Shown: in pieces, positions 35,525-45,743 of the stretch
Position numbering within the stretch: position 1 is the stretch's first letter
Layout of the letters: each line of letters opens with the position of its first letter
Origin: Stenotrophomonas sp. BIO128-Bstrain
Lineage (GTDB): Bacteria > Pseudomonadota > Gammaproteobacteria > Xanthomonadales > Xanthomonadaceae
NCBI RefSeq assembly: GCF_030128875.1
Contig: NZ_CP124620.1
Coordinates: 4,423,390 to 4,487,389, forward strand
Length of the DNA stretch: 64,000 nt
Direction: 5' to 3'
Notes under the pieces: model-generated
What the model saw: only the letters and a program-made list of their open reading frames with translations
The model's database searches: none
Told to the model about the DNA's origin: nothing
Translations under genes and position numbers: made by a program

Positions 35525-38500
35525 ATGGCACGTTTTTTCATTGATCGCCCCATCTTCGCGTGGGTGATTGCGATCATCATCATGCTCGCCGGTGGCCTGG
35601 CGGTGCTCAAGCTGCCGGTGTCGATGTACCCGGAAGTGGCGCCGCCGGCCGTCGAGATCAGCGCCAGCTACCCGGGTGCATCGGCCAAGGTGGTCGAGGA
35701 CTCGGTGACGCAGATCATCGAGCAGAACATGAAGGGCCTGGACGGCCTGATCTACTTCTCCTCCAACAGCTCCTCCAATGGCCAGGCCACGATCACGCTG
35801 ACCTTCCAGAGCGGCACCGACCCGGACATCGCCCAGGTGCAGGTGCAGAACAAGCTGCAGCTGGCCATGCCGCTGCTGCCGCAGGAAGTGCAGCGGCAGG
35901 GCATCAACGTGGCCAAGTCGAGCAGTGGCTTCCTGCAGGTGCTCGGCTTCGTGTCTGAAGACGGCAGCATGGATGCCAACGACATCTCCGATTACGTCGG
36001 CTCCAACATCGTCGATCCGCTGAGCCGCGTGCCGGGCGTGGGCAACATCCAGGTGTTCGGTGGCAAGTACGCCATGCGCATCTGGCTGGACCCCAACAAG
36101 CTGCACACCTACAAGCTGTCCACCGCCGAAGTGATCGCGGCGATCACCGCGCAGAACGCGCAGGTCGCCATCGGCCAGCTCGGTGGTGCGCCGTCGATCA
36201 AGGGCCAGCAGCTCAACGCCACCATCAACGCGCAGGACCGCCTGCAGACCCCGGAGCAGTTCCGCAACATCATCGTGCGCAGCGCGCAGGACGGTGCCGA
36301 ACTGCGCCTGGCCGACGTGGCCCGCGTGGAGCTGGGGGCCGAGTCGTACGACTTCGTGACCCGTTACAACGGCAAGCCGTCGTCGGGTATCGCGATCACC
36401 CTGGCCACCGGCGCCAACGCGCTGGCCACCGCCAACGGCGTGCGTGCCACCCTGGATGAAATGGCCCCGAACTTCCCGGCCGGCCTGAAGGCGGTGGTGC
36501 CGTATGACACCACCCCGTTCGTGCAGGTTTCGATCAAGGGCGTCATCAAGACCCTGATCGAAGCCATCGTGCTGGTGTTCCTGGTGATGTATCTGTTCCT
36601 GCAGAACTTCCGCGCGACCCTGATCCCGACGATCGCGGTGCCGGTGGTGCTGCTGGGCACGTTCGGCATCCTGGCCGCGCTGGGCTTCTCGGTGAACATG
36701 CTGACCATGTTCGCGATGGTGCTGGCGATCGGCCTGCTGGTCGATGACGCGATCGTGGTGGTGGAGAACGTCGAGCGGATCATGTCCGAGGAAGGCCTCT
36801 CGCCGCTGGAAGCCACGCGCAAATCGATGAGCCAGATCACCGGTGCGCTGGTCGGCATCGGCCTGGTGCTGTCGGCGGTGTTCGTGCCGATGGCCTTCAT
36901 GAGCGGTGCCACCGGCGTCATCTACCGCCAGTTCTCGGCCACGATCGTCTCGGCGATGGCGCTGTCGGTGCTGGTCGCCATCGTGCTGACCCCGGCGCTG
37001 TGCGCCACCATGCTCAAGCCGCTCAAGAAGGGCGAGCACCACGTCGCCCACAAGGGCTGGTCGGGCCGTTTCTTCAACGCGTTCAACCGCGGCTTCGACA
37101 ACTCCAGTGCGAAGTATCAGCGTGGCGTGCGAGGGATCCTCGGCCGTCCGTGGCGTTTCATGGGCGTGTTCGCGGCGCTCGCGCTGGTGATGGGCCTGCT
37201 GTTCATGCGCCTGCCCAGTTCGTTCCTGCCCAATGAAGACCAGGGCATCCTGATGGCGCTGGTCCAGACCCCGGTCGGCGCCACCCAGGAACGTACCTTG
37301 GAATCGATCGACAAGCTCGAAAAGCACTTCATGGAGAACGAGGCCGACGCGATCGAGTCGATCTTCTCCGTGCAGGGCTTCAGCTTCGCCGGCATGGGGC
37401 AGAACGCCGGCATGGCCTTCGTCAAGCTCAAGGACTGGAAGGACCGTGATGCCGACCAGGGCGCGATGCCGATCACCGGCCGGGCCATGGCCGCGCTGGG
37501 CGGGATCAAGGACGCCTTCATCTTCGCCTTCCCGCCGCCGGCGATGCCGGAGCTGGGCATCGGCTCGGGCTATACCTTCTTCCTGAAGGACACCAGCGGT
37601 GCCGGTCACCAGGCCTTGCTGGAGGCACGCAACCAGCTGCTCGGCATGGCCGGGCAGAGCAAGCTGCTGGCCAACGTGCGCCCGAACGGGCAGGAAGACA
37701 CCCCGCAGCTGCGCATCGATATCGATGTCGGCAAGGCCAGCGCGCTGGGCCTGTCGCTGGAGGCGGTCAACACGACGCTGGCGGCGGCATGGGGCAGCAG
37801 CTACATCGATGACTTCATCGACCGTGGCCGGGTCAAGCGCGTGTACGTGCAGTCCGATGCGCCGTTCCGCATGAACCCGGAAGACTTCAACCTGTGGTCG
37901 GTGAAGAACACCGCCGGTGAGATGGTGCCGTTCTCGGCCTTCGCCAGCCAGCGTTGGGATTACGGCTCGCCGCGCTTGGAGCGCTACAACGGCGTCTCCG
38001 CGATGGAGATCCAGGGCGAGCCCGCTCCGGGCGTGGCCTCGGGCGATGCGATGAACGAAGTGGAGAAGCTCGCCAAGCAGCTGCCGGCCGGTTTCGACAT
38101 CGAGTGGACCGCGCTGTCCTACCAGGAACGCCAGGCCGGTTCGCAGACGCCACTGCTGTACACGCTGTCGCTGCTGATCGTGTTCCTGTGCCTGGCCGCG
38201 CTGTATGAAAGCTGGAGCGTGCCGACCTCGGTGCTGCTGGTGGCGCCGCTGGGCATCCTCGGCGCGGTGCTGGCCAACACCTTCCGCGGCATGGAGCGCG
38301 ACATCTACTTCCAGGTGGCGATGCTGACCACGGTGGGCCTGACCAGCAAGAACGCGATCCTGATCGTGGAGTTCGCCAAGGAGAACCTGGAGAAGGGCGC
38401 CGGCCTGATCGAAGCGACGATGCATGCCGTGCGCGACCGTCTGCGCCCGATCATCATGACCTCGCTGGCCTTCGGCCTGGGCGTGCTGCCGCTGGCGATC

Positions 38501-38671
38501 GCCTCTGGTGCCGGTTCTGGCGCGCAGCAGGCCATCGGTACCGGCGTGCTGGGCGGCATGGTGGTCGGCACCCTGCTGGGTGTGTTCTTCATCCCGCTGT
38601 TCTTCGTGGTGGTGCAGCGCGTGTTCAATCGCAAAAAGTACGGCAAGAACGCTGGAGGTTCCGATGCGTAA
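35525..38671 (+). CDS. smeE: RND multidrug efflux transporter, inner-membrane subunit
   Basis: 1048 residues, AcrB/MexB family (HAE1). It opens [20 protein letters not shown]; proton-relay Asp407-Asp408 lie in [12 protein letters not shown]; the second membrane half has [17 protein letters not shown] with the partner Lys. Two large periplasmic loops bind drugs and dock with SmeD and SmeF. In S. maltophilia the pump exports quinolones, tetracyclines, chloramphenicol, macrolides and triclosan. Intact, with no frameshift seen. Confidence 0.95.
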   Translation: MARFFIDRPIFAWVIAIIIMLAGGLAVLKLPVSMYPEVAPPAVEISASYPGASAKVVEDSVTQIIEQNMKGLDGLIYFSSNSSSNGQATITLTFQSGTDPDIAQVQVQNKLQLAMPLLPQEVQRQGINVAKSSSGFLQVLGFVSEDGSMDANDISDYVGSNIVDPLSRVPGVGNIQVFGGKYAMRIWLDPNKLHTYKLSTAEVIAAITAQNAQVAIGQLGGAPSIKGQQLNATINAQDRLQTPEQFRNIIVRSAQDGAELRLADVARVELGAESYDFVTRYNGKPSSGIAITLATGANALATANGVRATLDEMAPNFPAGLKAVVPYDTTPFVQVSIKGVIKTLIEAIVLVFLVMYLFLQNFRATLIPTIAVPVVLLGTFGILAALGFSVNMLTMFAMVLAIGLLVDDAIVVVENVERIMSEEGLSPLEATRKSMSQITGALVGIGLVLSAVFVPMAFMSGATGVIYRQFSATIVSAMALSVLVAIVLTPALCATMLKPLKKGEHHVAHKGWSGRFFNAFNRGFDNSSAKYQRGVRGILGRPWRFMGVFAALALVMGLLFMRLPSSFLPNEDQGILMALVQTPVGATQERTLESIDKLEKHFMENEADAIESIFSVQGFSFAGMGQNAGMAFVKLKDWKDRDADQGAMPITGRAMAALGGIKDAFIFAFPPPAMPELGIGSGYTFFLKDTSGAGHQALLEARNQLLGMAGQSKLLANVRPNGQEDTPQLRIDIDVGKASALGLSLEAVNTTLAAAWGSSYIDDFIDRGRVKRVYVQSDAPFRMNPEDFNLWSVKNTAGEMVPFSAFASQRWDYGSPRLERYNGVSAMEIQGEPAPGVASGDAMNEVEKLAKQLPAGFDIEWTALSYQERQAGSQTPLLYTLSLLIVFLCLAALYESWSVPTSVLLVAPLGILGAVLANTFRGMERDIYFQVAMLTTVGLTSKNAILIVEFAKENLEKGAGLIEATMHAVRDRLRPIIMTSLAFGLGVLPLAIASGAGSGAQQAIGTGVLGGMVVGTLLGVFFIPLFFVVVQRVFNRKKYGKNAGGSDA

Positions 38672-40082
38672 GCCCATGATGGCCAGCCTGGCGCTGGCCG
38701 TGAGCCTGGCGCTGGCCGTGAGCCTGGTGCTGTCCGGCTGCTCGACGCTGGAGCCGCGCAGCACCGAAGTCGCCCCGGCGATTCCCTCGCAGTGGCCGGC
38801 AACGGCCACCACGGGGGCAGTGACCGCCGCACCGATGGAAGTGGCCGACATCGGCTGGCGCGATTTCTTCGTCGACCCGCGCCTGCAGGCAGTGATCAGC
38901 CAGTCGCTGGAGAACAACCGCGACCTGCGCGTGGCCGTGCTCAACGTCGAGCGTGCCCGGGCGCAGTACCGCATCCAGCGTGCCGACCGCGTACCGGCGA
39001 TCGGCGTGCAGGGGCAGATGACCCGCAGCGGCGGTGATGCGCCGGTGACCGAGCAGTTCAGTGCGAACCTCGGCGTGGTCGAGTTCGAGCTGGATCTGTT
39101 CGGCCGCGTGCGCAACCTCAGCCAGGCTGCGCTGCAGCAGTACTTCGCGGAAGCGGCCAACCGTCGCAGCGCGCAGCTGTCGCTGGTGGCCGAGGTGGCC
39201 AATGCGTGGCTGACCCTGGGCGCGGACAGCGAACAGCTGCGGATCGCCCAGGCGACGCTGGCGACGTACGAAGATTCGCTGCGCCTGACCGAGGCACGCC
39301 GTCAGCTTGGCGGCGCCTCGGCGCTGGAACTCAGCCAGACCCGCACCTTGGTGGAAACCGCGCGCACGGATGTGGCGCGCTTTGCCGGCCAGGTCGCCCA
39401 GGACCGCAATGCACTGGTGCTGCTGGCCGGCGGGCCGGTCGATGCCGCCCTGCTGCCGCAGGCAGAGGTGACCGATGTGGCCAGTGTGCGGCCGCTGCCG
39501 GCCGGCATGCCGGGCGATGTGCTGCTGCGCCGCCCGGACGTGATGGCCGCCGAGCACGTGCTGCTCTCGGCCAACGCCAACATTGGTGCCGCGCGCGCGG
39601 CGTTCTTCCCGTCGATCAGCCTGACCGGCAACATCGGTTCGGCCTCCTCGGAGCTGTCGGGTCTGTTCGACAGCGGCACGCGCGTGTGGAGTTTCATTCC
39701 CAAGCTCAACCTGCCGATCTTCCAGGGCGGCAAGCTGCGCGCGAATCTGGGCATGGCCACCGCCGATCGCGATATCGCACTGGCGCAGTACGAGAAGGCG
39801 ATCCAGTCCGGGTTCCGCGAGGCGGCCGATGCACTGGCGCTCAACGAAAGCCTGGATGCGCAGTTGTCTTCGCAGCAGGCGCTGGTCGCCGCGGCGGAGC
39901 AGGCGCAGCGATTGTCCCAGGCGCGTTACGACGCCGGCCTGGACAGCTTCCTGACCTTGCTGGATGCACGGCGTACCGCCTACACCGCGCGGCAGTCGCT
40001 GGTCAGCACGCAGCTGGCGCAGCAGTCCAACCAGGTGGCGTTGTACAAGGTGCTCGGCGGCGGCTGGCACGAGCGCGGGTAA
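38664..40082 (+). CDS. smeF: RND efflux pump outer-membrane channel
   Basis: 472 residues, OprM/TolC-type lipoprotein. Signal peptide ends in LVLSGC with lipidated Cys26. Two outer-membrane-factor repeats are seen, with [20 protein letters not shown] in the first and [17 protein letters not shown] in the second. The ATG overlaps the last 8 bases of smeE and has GGAGG upstream. Unusual: the signal sequence contains an exact 18-bp tandem duplication (38685-38720), giving SLALAV twice. Confidence 0.94.
   Translation: MRKPMMASLALAVSLALAVSLVLSGCSTLEPRSTEVAPAIPSQWPATATTGAVTAAPMEVADIGWRDFFVDPRLQAVISQSLENNRDLRVAVLNVERARAQYRIQRADRVPAIGVQGQMTRSGGDAPVTEQFSANLGVVEFELDLFGRVRNLSQAALQQYFAEAANRRSAQLSLVAEVANAWLTLGADSEQLRIAQATLATYEDSLRLTEARRQLGGASALELSQTRTLVETARTDVARFAGQVAQDRNALVLLAGGPVDAALLPQAEVTDVASVRPLPAGMPGDVLLRRPDVMAAEHVLLSANANIGAARAAFFPSISLTGNIGSASSELSGLFDSGTRVWSFIPKLNLPIFQGGKLRANLGMATADRDIALAQYEKAIQSGFREAADALALNESLDAQLSSQQALVAAAEQAQRLSQARYDAGLDSFLTLLDARRTAYTARQSLVSTQLAQQSNQVALYKVLGGGWHERG
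38685..38720 (+). repeat. 18-bp exact tandem repeat in the smeF signal-peptide coding region
   Basis: The unit AGCCTGGCGCTGGCCGTG occurs twice in a row, followed by a related third start AGCCTGGTGCTG. It is in frame, so loss or gain of a copy changes the hydrophobic core by six residues without breaking the frame. Confidence 0.9.
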
Positions 40083-40199
40083 GTCTGCGCGGGTGCGTCC
40101 GGCCGGCCGCACCCGTGCCCGTCATGGGTCGTCGGCGCGGCCATCGCCGTGGCAGCGCCGCGCGCGGTCCAGCGCATTGCCCGCCTCGCGTGCCATGCG

Positions 40200-40421
40200 T
40201 TAGTACTCGCGGCGGATCTCTTCCAGGCGCTCTTCGTCCAGCTCTTCCAGATCGAGCAGTTCGTTGTTGGCGCCCTTGGTGGCGCGGATCAGCTCATCAA
40301 GCTTGATCTGGATCGCGGCGGTATCCGCGTTCTGACTGACCGCCGCCAGGAAGGTCCACGGCGTTCCCGCCGCATAGGACGCCTTCTTGGCGACCAGGTT
40401 GAAGATGCTGCGCAGTTTCAT
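40200..40421 (-). CDS. Remnant of a low-affinity iron permease family protein, membrane part lost
   Basis: 73 codons are open. The N-terminus ([20 protein letters not shown]) and C-terminus ([39 protein letters not shown]) match low-affinity iron permease family proteins of xanthomonads, which are about 120 residues or more. The transmembrane stretch that should lie between TFLAAV and SQNAD (about 45-50 residues) is missing in frame. Beyond the TAA (40202-40200) the same frame stays open and protein-like (RMAREAGNALDRARR) to a TGA at 40122-40124. It is probably a pseudogene with a deletion plus a nonsense change; a soluble product cannot be excluded. Confidence 0.7.
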   Translation of the reverse strand: MKLRSIFNLVAKKASYAAGTPWTFLAAVSQNADTAAIQIKLDELIRATKGANNELLDLEELDEERLEEIRREY

Positions 40422-40497
40422 GAGGCACGGCAGACCGGGTCCGAGGTGCCTGCATCATTGGTGGGGCGCCGTGCAGGCGCTGTGCAGCCGGGGCGGG

Positions 40498-40830
40498 TCA
40501 GACCCGGGCATGCAACCGCGGGCGCGAGGACAGGTCCTGGCGGCCGGCATGGTAGACGTGTTCCCAGCACTGGTCGACGAACTGGCGTGCCTGTTCTTCG
40601 GACAGGCGCGGCATGATCTGCAGCGCGTAGTGGGTCTGGAACATTTCATCGCGCTGCTCATCGCTGGCACGCGGTTGCGTGATCAGCGAGTCGCAGGCGA
40701 ATTTGATCCACGGCACGTAATGGCCGAACGAGCCCGTCCCGAGGTTGCCGTCGGCATGACGCTGGCGCCAGTAGCTGACTTCGGCGTCGACATCGATGAC
40801 GGCAGGGATGGAGATCTGGGCGGAGGACAT
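40498..40830 (-). CDS. Small conserved-looking hypothetical protein
   Basis: 110 residues without signal peptide or membrane segment. Ordered composition: AVIDVDAEVSYWRQRHADGN, then FGHYVPWIKFACDSL, and ARQFVDQCWEHVYHAG near the end. No family recognised. The ATG at 40830 follows GAAGTGACC on the minus strand; an in-frame ATG 22 codons upstream overlaps the next gene and is less likely. It lies 62 bases before the related-orientation gene at 40893-41171 and may share its transcript. Confidence 0.6.
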   Translation of the reverse strand: MSSAQISIPAVIDVDAEVSYWRQRHADGNLGTGSFGHYVPWIKFACDSLITQPRASDEQRDEMFQTHYALQIMPRLSEEQARQFVDQCWEHVYHAGRQDLSSRPRLHARV

Positions 40831-40892
40831 GGTCACTTCAGTTTGGGAAGAAGGGAATCTGGATGATGGCGTAGAGCGCGGTGCAAGCGGTG

Positions 40893-41171
40893 TCATGGCG
40901 ATGTGGAGCTGGTGTGGCGGCTTTCGCCACGTTGCTCGCGCAGCAGATGAGCGTGGTGGACCACGCCGAGCCGCTCGGCCAGCGTCGCCAGCCGGTTGCA
41001 GACGGCGACACGTTGCTGGGGATGGGACCGCGTCAACTCATCCTGTATCGCCTGGTAGGCATCCCAGAAAGGCGCGGCGTTCTGGTGGCGTGCGTAGTGC
41101 ACCTGCAGTCGTTCCCAGGCATCGGTCAGCTCGGGTTCGACGGAGGAGGTGCGGCGGGTTCGGGCATGCAT
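40893..41171 (-). CDS. Small hypothetical protein, mainly helical
   Basis: 92 residues, soluble, with predicted amphipathic helices (DAWERLQVHYARHQNAAPFW, LATLAERLGVVHHAHLLREQ). A good Shine-Dalgarno (GAGGAGA) lies just before the ATG at 41171. No family recognised. Upstream of, and in the same direction as, the 110-residue unknown gene. Confidence 0.6.
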   Translation of the reverse strand: MHARTRRTSSVEPELTDAWERLQVHYARHQNAAPFWDAYQAIQDELTRSHPQQRVAVCNRLATLAERLGVVHHAHLLREQRGESRHTSSTSP

Positions 41172-41425
41172 GACGTCTCCTCGACGATGGTGCCCCCTGT
41201 GCAACCACCTTAAGCCGTTCATGCAGCGCGGTTGTTAGTGCGGCGTGTTCGCCTTGTCCGGCGACCGTCGTCGGTGCGTGAGGGCATCACGCGCAGACAC
41301 CCGCAGCACAGGGCCTTGCGGCCCGGCCTGCTCACTGAAGCATTCAGAACGTTGCCGTGCCCGCGCGCCACCGTTCGGCCCCGCGCGGGCATCTTCCACG
41401 CATATGCGCGCGGAAGCGGCGGCGC

Positions 41426-41878
41426 TTACTCGCCGATGTCTTCGTTCCAGACCTCGGGATGGGCGCTGATGAAGCCGCCGAGCAGGTCGATGCATGCCTG
41501 GCTCTGCATGTCGATCACCTTGACGCCGTTCTCGCGCAGCCACTCGATGCCACCCTGGAAGGTGACCGATTCGCCCACCACCACGGTGCCGATGTTGAAC
41601 TGGCGCACCAGCCCGCTGCAGTACCAGCACGGGGCCAGGGTGGTCACCATGATGGTGTCCTGGTAGCGGCGCTGGCGGCCGGCCTTGCGGAAGGCGTCGG
41701 TCTCGCCGTGCACGGACGGGTCGCCTTCCTGCACGCGGCGGTTGTGGCCGCAGCCGAGCAGCCGGCCGTCGTTGTGGTACAGCGCGGCGCCGATCGGGAT
41801 GCCGCCTTCGGCCAGGCCCTGGCGGGCTTCGGCGATGGCGGTTTCGAGCAGGGCGGCGTAGTCGGGGGTGGTGATCAT
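41426..41878 (-). CDS. Nucleoside/cytosine deaminase, fungal-type cytosine deaminase-like
   Basis: 150 residues, cytidine-deaminase fold. Zinc site: His57-Gly-Glu59 (SVHGETDAF) and Cys84/Cys87 in LAPCWYC. The layout and the end HPEVWNEDIGE closely follow yeast cytosine deaminase Fcy1, which also begins its core with GGIPIGA and ends with EDIGE. It is likely a free-base or nucleoside deaminase rather than TadA (no tRNA-binding C-terminal features). ATG 41878. Divergent from ubiE (80 bases). Confidence 0.82.
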   Translation of the reverse strand: MITTPDYAALLETAIAEARQGLAEGGIPIGAALYHNDGRLLGCGHNRRVQEGDPSVHGETDAFRKAGRQRRYQDTIMVTTLAPCWYCSGLVRQFNIGTVVVGESVTFQGGIEWLRENGVKVIDMQSQACIDLLGGFISAHPEVWNEDIGE

Positions 41879-41944
41879 GCGCAATCCAGGGACGTGAAGG
41901 CCTTCATGATAGTGGGCGGCCTGCCGCAACGGCGCCGGCGGTGC

Positions 41945-41950
41945 GATAAT
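41945..41950 (+). promoter_or_regulatory. -10 hexamer placed for a leaderless ubiE mRNA
   Basis: GATAAT ends seven bases before the ubiE ATG, with no Shine-Dalgarno in between. Confidence 0.45.
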
Positions 41951-41957
41951 CGTCCCC

Positions 41958-42719
41958 ATGAGCGAATCCCCCTACAAGACTGGCACCACCCATTTCGGCT
42001 TCCGCGACGTCGCTGCGAAGGACAAGCAGAAGCTGGTGGGCGAAGTGTTCACCTCGGTCGCGCGCAGCTACGACCTGATGAACGATCTGATGAGCCTGGG
42101 CATCCACCGGGCGTGGAAGCGCTACTACGTGGCCACCGCGCAGGTGAAGCCGGGTGACCGCGTGCTCGACCTGGCCGGCGGCACCGGCGACATCGCCGCG
42201 CTGATCAAGGAGCGGGTGGGTGATGAGGGTGAAGTGGTGCTGGGCGACATCAACGCCGGCATGCTCTCCGTCGGCCGTGACCGGCTGACCAACCGCGGCC
42301 TGGTCGCGGGCCTGAACTACGTGCAGTGCAACGCCGAGGCGCTGCCGTTCCCGGATGCGAGCTTCGATCTGGTCACGATCGCCTTCGGCCTGCGCAACGT
42401 CACCGACAAGGAAGCCGGCCTGCGCGAGATGCACCGCGTGCTCAAGGTGGGCGGCCAGGCGCGTGTGCTGGAGTTTTCCGAAGTCACCGCCGACTGGTTC
42501 AAGCCGATCTACGATTTCCACTCGTTCAAGATCCTGCCCAAGCTGGGCCAGCTGTTCGCGCGCGATGGCGACAGCTACCAGTACCTGGCCGAGAGCATCC
42601 GCAAGCATCCGCCGCAGGAACAGCTCAAGGCCATGATGGCCGAGGCCGGTTTCGAGCGTTGCCACTACAAGAACCTGACCGGCGGCATCGTTTCGATTCA
42701 CTCCGGCTACAAACTTTGA
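41958..42719 (+). CDS. ubiE: Demethylmenaquinone/ubiquinone C-methyltransferase
   Basis: 253 residues, SAM-dependent methyltransferase for ubiquinone (and menaquinone). It has [28 protein letters not shown], the SAM motif [11 protein letters not shown] and [11 protein letters not shown], all UbiE marks. Ends [10 protein letters not shown]. Single gene with a -10 just before the ATG. Confidence 0.97.
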   Translation: MSESPYKTGTTHFGFRDVAAKDKQKLVGEVFTSVARSYDLMNDLMSLGIHRAWKRYYVATAQVKPGDRVLDLAGGTGDIAALIKERVGDEGEVVLGDINAGMLSVGRDRLTNRGLVAGLNYVQCNAEALPFPDASFDLVTIAFGLRNVTDKEAGLREMHRVLKVGGQARVLEFSEVTADWFKPIYDFHSFKILPKLGQLFARDGDSYQYLAESIRKHPPQEQLKAMMAEAGFERCHYKNLTGGIVSIHSGYKL

Positions 42720-42787
42720 GACAGCGGTCCGGTTCCCGCTGAGGGGGCTCGGCCACACTGCAGGCAGGCTGTCGAAGAGGGCCTGCC

Positions 42788-43654
42788 ATGCGCCTGTACC
42801 GCGGGCTTGCCCGCGTATTTCCCCGCTCATTCACCGCCAAGCTGATGGCGGTGGTGTTCCTCGGCCTGCACGTCCCGCTGCTGGTCCTGCTGCTGTGGAT
42901 GGCTGCGACGGGCCACTACGCGCGCGGGGTGATGTGGACCGTGGTCGGCGTGGTGCTGCTGGCCACGCTGCTCGGCACCGCGATCGCGATGATGGCGCTG
43001 TACCGCCTGATGGCGCCGCTGCGGCAGGCGGCCGATGCGCTGGAGGCCTACTACGACGAGCAGCGCCTGCCGCACCTGCCCGACCTGGGCCATGACGAGA
43101 TCGGCCGGCTGCTGCGCAGCATCAACCGCAACCTGCATGGGGTCGACGCCGGCCTGCGCGATCTGCGCCGCAGCGTGTTGCTCGATCCGCTGACCCAGGC
43201 CCTGAACCGGCGCGGCTGCGAGCAGGCGCTGGCCGATTCGGCAGCATGGGCGAGCGCACAGGCGCGCCCGCTGACCCTGTTCGTGGTCGACCTGGACAAC
43301 CTCAAGCCGATCAACGACGCCCACGGCCACCTGGCCGGCGACCAGGTGCTGGTGCGGCTGGTGGAGACCGCGCGGCTGTGGCTGCGCGGCCCGGACTGGA
43401 TCGGGCGCTGGGGCGGCGATGAGTTCCTGCTGGCGGTACACGCCGACAGCAACGAGGCCGGCGAGCGGGTCACCCGCTGGCTCGCACAGCTGGCGGCACC
43501 GGCGCGCGCTGGCGAGCCGCCGGTCAAGGCCAGTGCCGGCGCAGCCCGGTATCGCCCCGGTGATGACCTGCGCGAGGCCTACCGGCGCGCCGATGCGGCC
43601 ATGTACCGGGCCAAGTACGCCGGGGGCGGGCGGCTGCTGCGCGCCGAGGACTGA
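42788..43654 (+). CDS. Membrane diguanylate cyclase (GGDEF)
   Basis: 288 residues. Two transmembrane helices (about 17-40 and 47-70), a HAMP-like linker, then a GGDEF domain. The catalytic motif is intact (GGDEF at 209-213), and the inhibitory RxxD site (RGPD) lies exactly five residues before it, so product inhibition should work. It should make cyclic di-GMP. There is no extracellular sensor domain. It probably feeds effectors such as YajQ, encoded at 17445-17927, but this link is an inference. Confidence 0.92.
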   Translation: MRLYRGLARVFPRSFTAKLMAVVFLGLHVPLLVLLLWMAATGHYARGVMWTVVGVVLLATLLGTAIAMMALYRLMAPLRQAADALEAYYDEQRLPHLPDLGHDEIGRLLRSINRNLHGVDAGLRDLRRSVLLDPLTQALNRRGCEQALADSAAWASAQARPLTLFVVDLDNLKPINDAHGHLAGDQVLVRLVETARLWLRGPDWIGRWGGDEFLLAVHADSNEAGERVTRWLAQLAAPARAGEPPVKASAGAARYRPGDDLREAYRRADAAMYRAKYAGGGRLLRAED

Positions 43655-43737
43655 ATGCGCGAACGGCCACGCATGGCCTGCGCGGGCGCCGGAGACAGGG
43701 GGTAAACTGGTCGTTTCACCCTGATCGGTCCCGATTC

Positions 43738-45678
43738 ATGCGATCTCCGTTCCTGTTGATTCCCCTGGCCGTCGCCCTGGCGTCCGGCTGCTCCAAAGAA
43801 CCGGCGGCTCCGACCGTCGATCCCACTGCCAACGCCCCGGCGAGCACTGCCATGAAAGCCGACAGCCGCAGCCACGATGAAAGCTCCTACGCCGAGCCGG
43901 ACAAGGTCGTCGTCAAGGACATCGCGCTGGACCTGAAGCTGGACTTCGACAGCAAGCAGATCGGCGGCACCGCGACCTACACGCTGGAGTGGAAGGACAA
44001 GGCGGCCAAGCAGCTGGTGCTGGACACCCGCGAGCTGACCGTGGAGAAGGTCGAGGCGATCGCCGCCGACGGCAAGACCGCGCCGCTGCCGTTCGTGCTG
44101 GCGCCAGCCGACAAGGTGTTCGGCAGCAAGCTGAGCATCGAGACGCCGGACCAGCCGGCCAAGGTCGTGATCACGTATCACACCGCGCCGACCGCCTCGG
44201 GCCTGCAGTGGCTGGAGCCGTCGATGACCGAGGGCAAGAAGCTGCCCTTCATGTTCAGCCAGTCGCAGGCGATCCACGCCCGTTCCTGGGTGCCGCTGCA
44301 GGACACCCCGAGCGTGCGCTTCACCTACAGCGCGCACGTGGCCTCGCGTCCGGACGTGATGGTGCTGATGAGCGCCGACAACGATCCCAAGGCTGCGCGT
44401 GACGGTGATTACACCTTCAAGATGCCGCAGCCGATCCCGTCCTACCTGCTGGCCATCGCCGCCGGCGACCTGGTGTTCGAGCCGATCTCCGGCCGCTCCG
44501 GCGTGTGGGCCGAGCCGACCATGGTCGGCAAGGCCGCCAAGGAGTTCGAAGACACCGAGAAGATGATCGGCGCCGCCGAGAAGCTTTACGGCGAGTACCG
44601 CTGGGGCCGCTACGACATGCTGGTGCTGCCGCCGTCGTTCCCGTTCGGTGGCATGGAAAACCCGCGCCTGACCTTCGCCACCCCGACCGTGATCGTCGGC
44701 GACAAGTCGCTGGTTTCGCTGGTCGCCCATGAACTGGCACACAGCTGGTCGGGCAACCTGGTGACCAACGCCAGCTGGAAGGACATCTGGCTCAACGAAG
44801 GCTTCACCACCTACGTGCAGGGCCGCATCACCGAGGCGCTGTATGGCCAGGAGATGGCCGAGATGGAGCGCGAGATCGATCAGAACGATCTGCTCGCCGA
44901 AGTGAAGGACATGAGCCCGGCCGACCAGGCCCTGGCGCTGCCGCCGCTGAGCGAGCGTGACCCGGACGAGGCGTTGAGCCAGGTCGCCTACGTCAAGGGT
45001 GCGTGGTTCCTGCAGTTCCTGGAACAGCGCTTCGGCCGCGAGACCTTCGACCCTTTCCTGCGTGGCTGGTTCGATGACCACGCCTTCCAGAGCGCGAACA
45101 CCGACCAGTTCATCGAGTACCTGAAGAAGAACCTGCTGTCCAAGAAGCCCGGCGCCGTCACCGATGCCGAGCTGAAGGCGTGGCTGGACGAGCCGGGCAT
45201 TCCGTCGTTCGCGACCAAGGCCCGCTCGCGCAACTTCTCCATCGTCGATACCGCCCGCATCGCCTGGCAGGGCAGCAACACGCTGCCGAACGCGCAGATC
45301 ACCGGCGAGTGGGGCACCCAGGAATGGGTGCATTTCATCGACGGCCTGGGCAAGACCCTGCCGGTCGAGAAGCTCGCCGCGCTGGACAAGGCGTACCACT
45401 TCACCGGTACCGCCAACGGTGAAATCGCGATGCGCTGGTATCCGCTGACGATCCGCAGTGGCTACAGCGAAGCCAACGAAGCCGCCGGTGCGTTCATCGA
45501 GCGCGTCGGTCGCCGCAAGCTGATCATGCCGATCTACGCCGAACTGGTGAAGACGCCGGAAGGCCTGGCCTTCGCCAAGGCGGCCTTCGCCAAGGCCAAG
45601 CCGGGCTACCACCCGATCACCACCGGTTCGGTCCAGGACATGCTGGACAAGGCCGAGGCGGGCGCGGCCAAGCCGTAA
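43738..45678 (+). CDS. M1-family aminopeptidase lipoprotein (LTA4-hydrolase-like)
   Basis: 646 residues. Lipoprotein signal with the lipobox ALASGC (Cys19). Metallopeptidase core: HELAHSWSG with His331, Glu332 and His335, and Glu354 in NEGFTTY (HExxH-x18-E), plus the exopeptidase motif GGMENP. The C-terminal part resembles the ARM-like domain of leukotriene A4 hydrolase/aminopeptidase B. Envelope-anchored peptide trimming is likely. A terminator follows 23 bases after its stop. Confidence 0.93.
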   Translation: MRSPFLLIPLAVALASGCSKEPAAPTVDPTANAPASTAMKADSRSHDESSYAEPDKVVVKDIALDLKLDFDSKQIGGTATYTLEWKDKAAKQLVLDTRELTVEKVEAIAADGKTAPLPFVLAPADKVFGSKLSIETPDQPAKVVITYHTAPTASGLQWLEPSMTEGKKLPFMFSQSQAIHARSWVPLQDTPSVRFTYSAHVASRPDVMVLMSADNDPKAARDGDYTFKMPQPIPSYLLAIAAGDLVFEPISGRSGVWAEPTMVGKAAKEFEDTEKMIGAAEKLYGEYRWGRYDMLVLPPSFPFGGMENPRLTFATPTVIVGDKSLVSLVAHELAHSWSGNLVTNASWKDIWLNEGFTTYVQGRITEALYGQEMAEMEREIDQNDLLAEVKDMSPADQALALPPLSERDPDEALSQVAYVKGAWFLQFLEQRFGRETFDPFLRGWFDDHAFQSANTDQFIEYLKKNLLSKKPGAVTDAELKAWLDEPGIPSFATKARSRNFSIVDTARIAWQGSNTLPNAQITGEWGTQEWVHFIDGLGKTLPVEKLAALDKAYHFTGTANGEIAMRWYPLTIRSGYSEANEAAGAFIERVGRRKLIMPIYAELVKTPEGLAFAKAAFAKAKPGYHPITTGSVQDMLDKAEAGAAKP

Positions 45679-45701
45679 TCGCCACACGTATCGGTTGAAC
45701 G

Positions 45702-45730
45702 AAAAACGGCGGGGAAACCCGCCGTTTTTT
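45702..45730. terminator. Bidirectional-type terminator after the M1 peptidase
   Basis: A 12-bp perfect stem AAAAACGGCGGG / CCCGCCGTTTTT with a GAAA tetraloop; T-run on the plus strand and, from the A-run, on the minus strand. Confidence 0.92.
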
Positions 45731-45743
45731 CATGCCTGCCTGC

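Noticed and set aside
34193..39202. 1669-codon open frame antisense to smeDEF
   Set aside because: Same reason: low-complexity His/Arg/Gly/Ala content opposite three certain genes.
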